Position numbers and translations under genes: made by a program
Notes under the pieces: model-generated
Told to the model about the DNA's origin: nothing
Databases searched by the model: none
Seen by the model: the letters and a program-made list of their open reading frames with translations, nothing else
In this document: positions 57,409-64,000 of the stretch, piece after piece
Layout of the letters: each line of letters starts with the position of its first letter
How positions within the stretch are numbered: position 1 is the stretch's first letter
Source: Micropterix aruncella
Lineage: Eukaryota; Arthropoda; Insecta; Lepidoptera; Micropterigidae
Direction of reading: 5' to 3'
Length of the DNA: 64,000 nucleotides
Assembly (NCBI GenBank): GCA_944548615.1
Contig: OX155963.1
Span: forward strand, 31,523,985-31,587,984

Positions 57409-58497
57409 AGTTGGCCATTCACGGTAGCGCCATTTGGCGTGGCTCCAAATGACTGAAGTCGAATGGATGGACGCCAAACTTGTACCCCACTTACTATCAG
57501 TCCAAATGGCTTTCATTTTTGGCGTTTGATGAGGTTATACAAACGTTGTCATGAGTTCTGATTCGGAAGAAGAACTTTTACTATGTGCGGCTGCTGTTTG
57601 TCATTACATAGTCACCAGAAAACCGAAAACGAAACAATACAAAGAGTGGTTGAAAAAAAAAGAATACTTACACACACTTCAATTTATTGAATGAATTATC
57701 ATTAGAGCCAAGCGATTGGAGAAACTATCTGAGGATGGACAAACCTACATACTTCAAAATAATAGAACTGGTAACTTCACTCATAACGAAACAAGACACC
57801 AATATGAGACAAGCTGTGAGTCCTTATGAGAGGCTGAGTGCCACTCTTCGTTTCTTTACCATCAGGAATGAAAATAAAGGAAATAAAGTTTCCAACTGTC
57901 ATATCTTCACAAATTTTGGCTTGTGCTGGTTTGCTCTGTGGCATTCAATCTTTTGTGTTAATTTTTATTATCATTTTCATTCACCTTCCACAGGAATTTT
58001 AAGTCCTTGTACTTCTATTCATTTATTTCTTAAGAAAAACCTACACAGCTACAAAAAATAAACAATTACATTAAATACGATATTTCTGGCCGATGACATG
58101 TTTTCGACAAGAATTTCTATGAATGAAGTCTCCAATACGCACGTTTATCATTTATGTAATTCAATAAATTACTCGCGAGCGGGTTACATTTTTGACCTAC
58201 GAAATACACAGCCCGCGACGATGAGTCTAGCTCGACGTCACCGCGCGGAATGAACCCAAATGGATGTGGGTTCGCGCATTCACGGAAAGCGTGGCGCGAT
58301 GGACTGGCGCCGATGCATTGGCACTCACGATCTGACGGCGCGATGATTTGGCGGCAAGCCACGGCTTGGCGCGATGAATTATGGAGCAACTGAAAATCCA
58401 GATTTTTACATCGCGCCAAATGATTTGGCATTCACGGTCAAATTTTGGCTGTACATCGCGCCATTTGGCGCGATGGCGTGACCGTGAATGGCCACCT
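57409..58497 (+). mobile_element. PIF/Harbinger transposon, 1,089 bp, TTA duplication
   Basis: Ends AGTTGGCCATTCACGGT (left) and the reverse complement AGGTGGCCATTCACGGT (right), flanked by TTA at 57406-57408 and 58498-58500. The subterminal DNA is crowded with GGCGCGATG, GCGCCAAAT and related motifs in both orientations, as for transposase-binding sites. The interior keeps only the N-terminal part of the transposase, so it is internally deleted. Confidence 0.9.
57552..57865 (+). pseudogene. Harbinger transposase N-terminal fragment
   Basis: ATG at 57552 opens MSSDSEEELLLCAAAVCHYI, then KTKQYKEWLKKKEYLHTLQ; a one-base lesion near 57680 shifts frame to NLLNELSLEPSDW, then RNYLRMDKPTYFKIIELVTS, ITKQDTNMRQAVSPYERLSA and TLRFF. 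These are the first ~110 residues of a HARBI1-like DDE transposase, including the DWRNYLRM and PYERL-TLRFL landmarks. The catalytic DDE region is deleted, and unrelated AT-rich sequence follows. Confidence 0.85.
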
Positions 58498-58500
58498 TTA

Positions 58501-59222
58501 ATGTCAAAAGGAAATTTATTTAAGGATTTTTATTCTCCGGTCACAAAAAAAATATAATTCAGTATATTTGTTTAGTGAGTTTCTTAAAATCACTAATCTC
58601 AAGTACTAATCTCAAGCCCATGTTAATTGCAATTGCAATATTAATATGCAAAAGATATTGAAATATAAAATATAATTGCAATATAAAATGCAACCCCGAC
58701 TCAAAAAAATCGTAGATCCGGGCTTTTTTTTCGTAATCAGACGTGTCTCAGAGTGTATGTATGTGATATTATTTATATATGTATTATGTGACTGATATTT
58801 AACCTTATCTGACTATCTGACTATGTATTAATTAAACAATTTTAATGTCTATTAAGTAATATTCCCATTTATTTTCTAAATTTATTATATTCAAACGTAA
58901 TATCATTTCATTTCTTTATTCTGCTATTATAAAATGTACTATAAATGTTATCTAAATTTTAGTTTAATTAAGTAATTGTAAGACTTTATTATTTAAAAAG
59001 TGTTAACGTATGATTATCTTGTTAAAAAATCGCTCGTTGCGAATCCCTAATAATCGCTAATCGCCAGACGATTTCAGTTCGTTCAATACGAAAGTATCTG
59101 TCTACCTGCAATATGAATAGCTAATTTACAGTGAAACGGGTGGAGTTCGTATGAATGCGATGCGATGGCCCCCTCTATACGGCAAAAGAGGGGATTCGAG
59201 TTTGTAGATTTTAGTTTGCGGT
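58501..59222. other. AT-rich spacer
   Basis: No gene recognised. Confidence 0.3.
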
Positions 59223-60062
59223 TTATTTATTTATTTATTTTATTTTATTCGGTTAACAAACAGCGTTTATATATAACAAATACAACATATAACAATAAAA
59301 CTATGACTAATTATATGTTAACACTATTAACCCTTACTATGTGTACATTACATATCTCCGCTATTATACCTTATTTATACTTACATTTCTTTAACAGTGA
59401 TTTACGGATAGACAAAGAGAAAGAACAAAAAACAAATGAGAATGAAATTTTAGAAATGAAATTTTAAGATTATAACCATTATTAATTATTTTGTACCAAA
59501 AAAATATTTTTTTAAATATTACAAAAAACTATTCATGTAAACCGTTTAAGGGATTAATAGTCATTAGATGAAATAGGGAGGTCAAAGGACTGATAAGACT
59601 TTTTAATCGCTTCTTTAAAGTGACTTTAACCTGATGAAAAAATATCAATGTACGCGAATCTATCATTATACGTTGTCATAGCCCTATTTATTAGGGAATG
59701 CTTCGTATAATTAGAGTTATATCTTTTTACATAAAACAGGTGCGGTTTCCGGGTAATACGAGGAGGGGCCAAAATAGATACCTTTTCGACCAGATACGCA
59801 CTGTCAAAAATATTGTTAATTACATTGAACAGAAACATCATATCGTAGGTTGTACGCCTATCTTCAAGACTATCGAGTTTAAAGAGAGCGAATCTATCCT
59901 TGTACGATTCGGCAGATTTATTTTCCTTAAAGCACAAGTTTTTTAGGATTTTTTTTTGAATACGCTCGATTTGTTGCTTGTACAAGTTGTATTGGGGGGA
60001 CCAAATACAGGATGCAAATTCTAGTATACTACGAACATAGGCTCCATATATTACTATCAAGG
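59223..60062 (-). pseudogene. LINE-D: ORF2 C-terminus, 3' UTR and AAAT tail
   Basis: The minus-strand frame from 60060 to 59626 is open for 144 codons: GAYVRSILEFASCIWSPQYN, QQIERIQKKILKNLCF, LKLDSLEDRRTTYDMMFLFN-like stretch, SILAPPRITRKPHLFYVKRY and LINRAMTTYNDRFAYIDIF. It is the terminal portion of a Jockey-type ORF2 (VRS.LE.....W.P......IE.IQ...L then L..RR). The tail complement TTTATTTATTTATTTTATTT is at 59223-59250. The clean frame suggests a fairly young insertion; catalytic parts are absent. Confidence 0.75.
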
Positions 60063-60893
60063 TGGATGTCTCGGAAAATGGCTTGCATGCCCGTAATAGA
60101 AAACCTAGCGAACCTTTAGATAATTGTTATTTGATTTTTTTCTTTTGACACTACCGTGGCACTTTAGTGGGACTCTAAAAGTGAGCTCGCCTTAACACAG
60201 GAGTGCCTAGCAAGGCGGGCTCGGTTGCGCTTTGATTAGCATAATAGAAATATACACATGTGTGTTTAATGTATGCGCTAAGTAACCTGGGCTCAGACAG
60301 ATGTGTATGTATCTTAATTTTCTTAATTTTAAAATCATTTTCTGTTGTACTCATTGATTTGAACGTATATGTAAAATTAAAAATTATATTATGAAAATAA
60401 AATTATGTGTAAATTGAAAAATATAATAAATTAATTATTGTCATATCACAGTAACAGCTATATTCAAAAGATTATAACGTTGTTCGTAAGAATACAGTCT
60501 GAGGAATATTTTAATTGTTTTATTTTTGCGCGTCGCCACCGCGATCTTACCTTATCTAACTTGAAACCTCTGCGACCATTGTTCTACGCCTTGCTACGGA
60601 TCGTAGGCCGTAGGCGGCGTAGGCGTGGGGACCTCTACGCCAGCTACACTGGCGCCTGTTTGAGCAAGTTTACGGGCGTCCGAAAGCATCAAAGTCGTCA
60701 AAAGGCAGGCAAATTTGATCGGATAGTCATAAAATCCGAGAGCCGAACCCGCGAACGCAACACCATTAATCCATACGGTATGATTAGTGAGGGGCGTACT
60801 TTGTAAAACAATCGTATCAATTATCACAACATCACTTTCATTTGGACAGTCAAATTGAAATTAAAGGAACTGAGGTAGATTTATCATTGCCAA
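60063..60893. other. Unassigned segment with GC-rich patch
   Basis: At 60560-60830 composition rises (ACGCCAGCTACACTGGCGCC is a near palindrome; TAGGCCGTAGGCGGCGTAGG is repetitive). Both strands stay open for 77-122 codons here, but the products are not recognised and no splice context is convincing. Possibly a retroposon of unknown type. Confidence 0.3.
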
Positions 60894-61002
60894 ATACAGG
60901 GTCAGTTTTAAGTTACCAGCATCCTTGAAGGGGGTGAATCAGTACAATCAAATAAACGACTTGTTTTTTTTTTTGCCAAATTTTATCTATTGGAGAGTTT
61001 AA

Positions 61003-61597
61003 CCCTTAACCAGGAACATCGGTCTTACAGACCGCTATGGTTTCTTAGAAATGCTTCCAGTCCGTCCCCCCGCCCCTCAGCGACCCTCCGCTCGCAGTAG
61101 TCTCCTATTAGTTCCCGATGTGTTGGCGCACCCGACGATCGTGTCTATAGGAGCGTCTGTTTTATTGTTTTAGCGCTGGTTTAAAAATTCGTCATTATTA
61201 GTACCGGTCTGTGAGACCTTCTGCGGAGGTACCGATGACCATGACAGACAAACATGAAGACTTGCAAACTCTGTCTATACACCAATAAGAGCAATACAGG
61301 CTATAAATGCATCAAATGCTCGGATCCTATAAGTTTAGAGTGTTCTATGAAGGTCGGCAAAAAAATGTGCTCCGAATACGACATAAGTTTTATTTATAAT
61401 AAGATAGACAATACATACATATAACTGTTATACCCAAATCTTTCCACTTCATAAGATACCAGGCTTTTGATATTGGTACCTACTTAAATAAATTGTTGTT
61501 AGGTAGAAGTGTGTTTTATAATCAATAATTCAAAATAGCGGTCCCACAGACCGAAGTTTCCTATTACGTCGTTTAAAATCATGTTCCTAGTAAAGGG
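61003..61597 (+). mobile_element. piggyBac-like element, 595 bp, TTAA site
   Basis: TTAA at 60999-61002 and 61598-61601; inverted ends CCCTTAACCAGGAACAT (left) and, in reverse, CCCTTTACTAGGAACAT (right). Subterminal palindromes CGGTCTTACAGACCG (left) and CGGTCCCACAGACCG (right) mirror each other. An internal deletion leaves only the 3' end of the transposase gene. Confidence 0.9.
61252..61422 (+). pseudogene. piggyBac transposase C-terminal cysteine-rich domain
   Basis: The frame starting at about 61252 reads MKTCKLCLYTNKSNTGYKCI, then KCSDPISLECSMKVGKKMCS and EYDISF. The CxxC...CxxC...C spacing (C-K-L-C, C-I-K-C, E-C, M-C) is the zinc-binding end that in piggyBac proteins contacts terminal DNA. 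The catalytic DDD core is absent. Confidence 0.7.
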
Positions 61598-61944
61598 TTA
61601 ATAAGCGTTGAGCGCGCTGCACCATCTAGCGGTCGGCAAAATATCGCTGATAAACAATATTAGCAATATTATACCTAGGTACCGCAAGAAGCCGCATCGT
61701 TCTCAACGTTTTTTATCCTTTTTTTCAATAAACAACATTTTCAAATTTTCAAAAAATAATTTCTTTTTTTTGTTTTTCCCACAATTTTTTGTCAAAATAT
61801 TGCTTATTTACTCATACCAATTCACCCTCTTCAGGGACGCCAGTGACTAAAAACTTATTCTGTATAAACCATGCCCTGCCCAGTCGATTGCGACAAGTAA
61901 TCGAAGCATTTATCGATAAATCAGCCCGGTTTGAGATTAAACTA

Positions 61945-62205
61945 TGACTAGCGCACTCCTTGGTTGATCGATTTCAACCACAATATTTTCAACTTTACCA
62001 TGACCAAATGATGCGGCATACCAAATTTCAGCTCAATCGGATAAGGCTGTTGGGCGATATCGTGGAGGAATATACACAGCAGATACACAAACAGACCTAA
62101 ATCTGGAATGGTCCAAATGAATATTTCCGTCTTTACCCCGATTTTTTTTAGGGCGTTCACAATACTTTCCCTCGTGGTCGGTTTATGGGTCGGGAAAGTC
62201 AAATT
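61945..62205 (+). repeat. GGAAAGT-family repeat, copy G
   Basis: CTATGACTAGCGCACTCCTT, ATGACCAAATGATGC, CCAAATTTCAGCTCAATCGG, GGGCGATATCGTGGAGGAAT, then GGGCGTTCACAATACTTTCC and GGGAAAGT. The microsatellite is nearly absent. Confidence 0.6.
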
Positions 62206-62214
62206 GGTGCTTAT

Positions 62215-62573
62215 ACAGGTGAGTTTTTTATAAGTGACATCCTTGCAGTGGGTAAATTACTACGAGCAAATAAGCAACTTTTAATGAAAATAATTAAAAA
62301 AAAACATTTTTCAATTATTTTCTTCTTTAAACCGAAATATGTTTTTTTAAACAATAAAGTATAAGAAAAACGTATAGCGCGCTGTGATATAAAACGGTAA
62401 GCAATCGTGAATAATCAATATTAGCGATATTTTACCTAACGCTGGATGGCGCAGAGCTCTCAACTATTGTCAAACTTTTATTTATCAGTCAAGTTCTTTT
62501 TTTTTCCAAAATTTCTTCGTCAAACGTTGTTTACTTGCTTGTACTGATTAACCCAATACAATGATGTCGTTAA
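62215..62573. mobile_element. ACAGGTGAG MITE, copy 3, right tip displaced
   Basis: Left end ACAGGTGAGTTTTTTATAAG, TGACATCCTTGCAGTGGG; right arm (reverse) AACGACATCATTGTATTGGG. The expected terminal CTCACCTGT is not at 62574 but a match, CTCACGGTGT, lies at about 63174-63183, past a hairpin-family element. The latter therefore inserted in the A-run of this MITE's right end. Confidence 0.65.
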
Positions 62574-63173
62574 TAAAAAAATACGTGTGGCAGTCGTGGA
62601 CTGCCGCAGTAAAGCTATTTCATAGCATTTTTAACAACTTATGCAATTATAATTATTTATTTATTTTATTTTTTCTGACGTCAGATAACTGCGCTCTATC
62701 GGAAAACGTTGAAATTATTCCGAATCATTTGCGGCTGCGGAAGCAAATGATTCGGAATAATTTAAACGTCTTCCGATAGAGCGCCGCGCACGAATTTTTT
62801 ATTCGATAAAGCATAAAACAGGATTATTCGAAAAAAATCGTAGATTAAAATATAGATAATTAAATTATCTTTAAAATGGTGCAGGTTTCATAATAATACG
62901 CCAGATAGTATTTGCGTAGTAGTCGTTTTTGTGTTCGGTTAGACCTAATTTCACAAATTAATTACACTATGTAATATAAACAAAATCTAAAATATTCAAA
63001 GCTAAGAATATTAGGAAAATGTTCTTGTTTAACATATATTTTTTTCGAATCGTAAGCAGTACTCTTTTAGACGTAATTATCAGTTTAAAATCATTAATAT
63101 TCGTTAAGAAATTTCTTCATTCTTTCGCCGCGCTGGCCTACGCCCGCGATAAAAGCTATGCAATAGCTTAAAA
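62574..63173 (+). mobile_element. Hairpin-family element, copy 3
   Basis: Starts ATACGTGTGGCAGTCGTGG in an A-run, ends AAGCTATGCAATAGCTTAAA. Hairpin arms are about 62692-62733 and 62741-62782 (42 bp, few mismatches) with apex GGCTGCGGAA. Collinear with 35788-36393. Confidence 0.75.
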
Positions 63174-63183
63174 ACTCACGGTG

Positions 63184-63245
63184 TATTGGTGCGTGTTCTT
63201 GAAAATTGGTGCGTGTGTAGCCTTCGTGGATATTGGTGCGTGTGA
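63184..63245. repeat. ATTGGTGCGTGT motif, three copies
   Basis: ATTGGTGCGTGT starts at 63185, 63205 and 63231, with unequal spacing. Confidence 0.6.
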
Positions 63246-63250
63246 ATATG

Positions 63251-64000
63251 CCCGTAATAATCCAAACAACAAAATATTTTATACACACTTTTACATTAAC
63301 GACATTTAAACGCCCAATAAAGCGACACGTAATGCATAGTTTATATCTCTTTGGGGAGTAATAAAATTATCATAATTTCAAAAACTCATTCGTCTATTTT
63401 TAATCAGTTATGAATTACGCCCGAATATTTAGGAAATATCGACCATATGAAAAAGGCAAGTAACTTGCATTTTTATGGCTTAATTTATGGTTATATTTTC
63501 TATGGGCCAACAATGAAAATTACTCATAATATTGGATCGCCACATATGTGCAGACTTTCGGCCTAAACAAGGTCAAGTTTGAAGTAGATTGTTCGTAAAA
63601 GAGAAGCAAACAAGGAATACTATTTCGTGTAAACAAGTTTTAATTCTAAAATACCCGTGTAGTAGTTATCTGTCTGAGTGGCTGAAATGCCTAAGGAGCA
63701 CAGTAACGAAAAAATATATTTGTGCCGATAAAATAGAGTAGGGTGCCAATTTGGAAAACTAACTTATAACGTCAGGAACCTCTTTTATTTGTGAGGGACC
63801 ACCCCTCACTAGACTCCAAGTTGTTCGGTGTGAGGTGGTGGTATCAACTTACGAATTATCTCCGTATTGAAAGGCGGTTTCGAATGAATCATAAGGTATT
63901 TATTGAATCGATTGAAAAAGTTTGATATTGCCAGTTATAACGCTTCCCGAATAGTTTATGTTGTCGCGTGTATATTGATGCGCGACTGCAGTTACGAGGG
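63251..64000. other. Unassigned right edge
   Basis: No gene, repeat partner or tRNA recognised. A short inverted pair GGGACCACCCCTCAC...GTGAGGTGGTGGT lies at 63804-63843. Confidence 0.3.

Larger units (their letters stand above)
60894..61865. mobile_element. ACAGGTGAG MITE, copy split by piggyBac
   Basis: Left part CAGGGTCAGTTTTAAG and CATCCTTGAAGGGGGTGAA to TTGGAGAG (60998); right part from AAGCGTTGAGCGCGCTGC (61605) to CAGTGACTAAAAACTTATTC. Together they reconstruct a MITE like 62215-62573. The break is a TTAA. Confidence 0.6.

Noticed and set aside
63668..63720. tRNA-like GTCTGAGTGGCTGA segment
   Set aside because: No B box or acceptor stem follows.

Overview
This looks like a gene-poor, repeat-dense stretch of an insect genome, most likely a moth or butterfly. 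The inference rests on high AT content, intron-style splice signals, an R1-clade retrotransposon, piggyBac, Harbinger and hAT relics, Helitrons ending in CTAG, and many short foldback families of the kind common in Lepidoptera. I see no complete protein-coding host gene, no rRNA or tRNA gene, no CRISPR array and nothing bacterial. Nearly every recognisable reading frame is a broken transposon gene. Family names come from recalled motifs, not from a search.

Layout. 1-6.3 kb: a Mutator-like transposase fragment, a decayed insect multicopy gene (DUF7869-like) split by a small retroposon with a 12-bp target duplication, two SINE-like repeats, a Penelope-type end, a non-LTR RT fragment and the first copy of a microsatellite-bearing repeat here called the GGAAAGT family. 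6.7-10.2 kb: a Helitron, MITEs and a hairpin family. 10.5-12.7 kb: a composite block bracketed by hAT-like ends. 12.7-15.2 kb: two minus-strand exons that each encode a signal peptide and carry good splice sites, the best evidence for host genes. 15.7-20 kb: nested MITEs, two non-LTR 3' ends and an intact copy of a 665-bp ORF-less retroposon-like repeat, here called W665. 20.2-25.4 kb: a minus-strand Helitron next to a (TA)n tract, then a near-perfect 624-bp tandem array that starts with a head-to-head inverted copy and ends in a second (TA)n tract. 26-33 kb: non-LTR fragments, W665 and Helitron copies. 34.4-34.6 kb: a CpG-rich island with a TATA box and a possible first-exon splice donor. 34.7-43.6 kb: more 5'-truncated non-LTR elements, MITEs and an LTR integrase scrap. 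44.3-45.9 kb: a hAT element with a perfect 8-bp duplication. 46.8-50.5 kb: a second W665 copy interrupted by a 2.9-kb 5'-truncated R1-clade retrotransposon with a 15-bp target duplication. 51-64 kb: non-LTR 3' ends, a 118-bp tandem repeat, a Penelope palindrome, a Harbinger element (TTA duplication), and a piggyBac element (TTAA) nested in a MITE.

The elements do not form a pathway. They record serial insertion: almost all non-LTR copies keep only the ORF2 C-terminus, 3' UTR and a short simple-repeat tail, and most DNA transposons are internally deleted. The points most worth following are the 624-bp array, the W665 family with its R1-clade guest, and the two signal-peptide exons.
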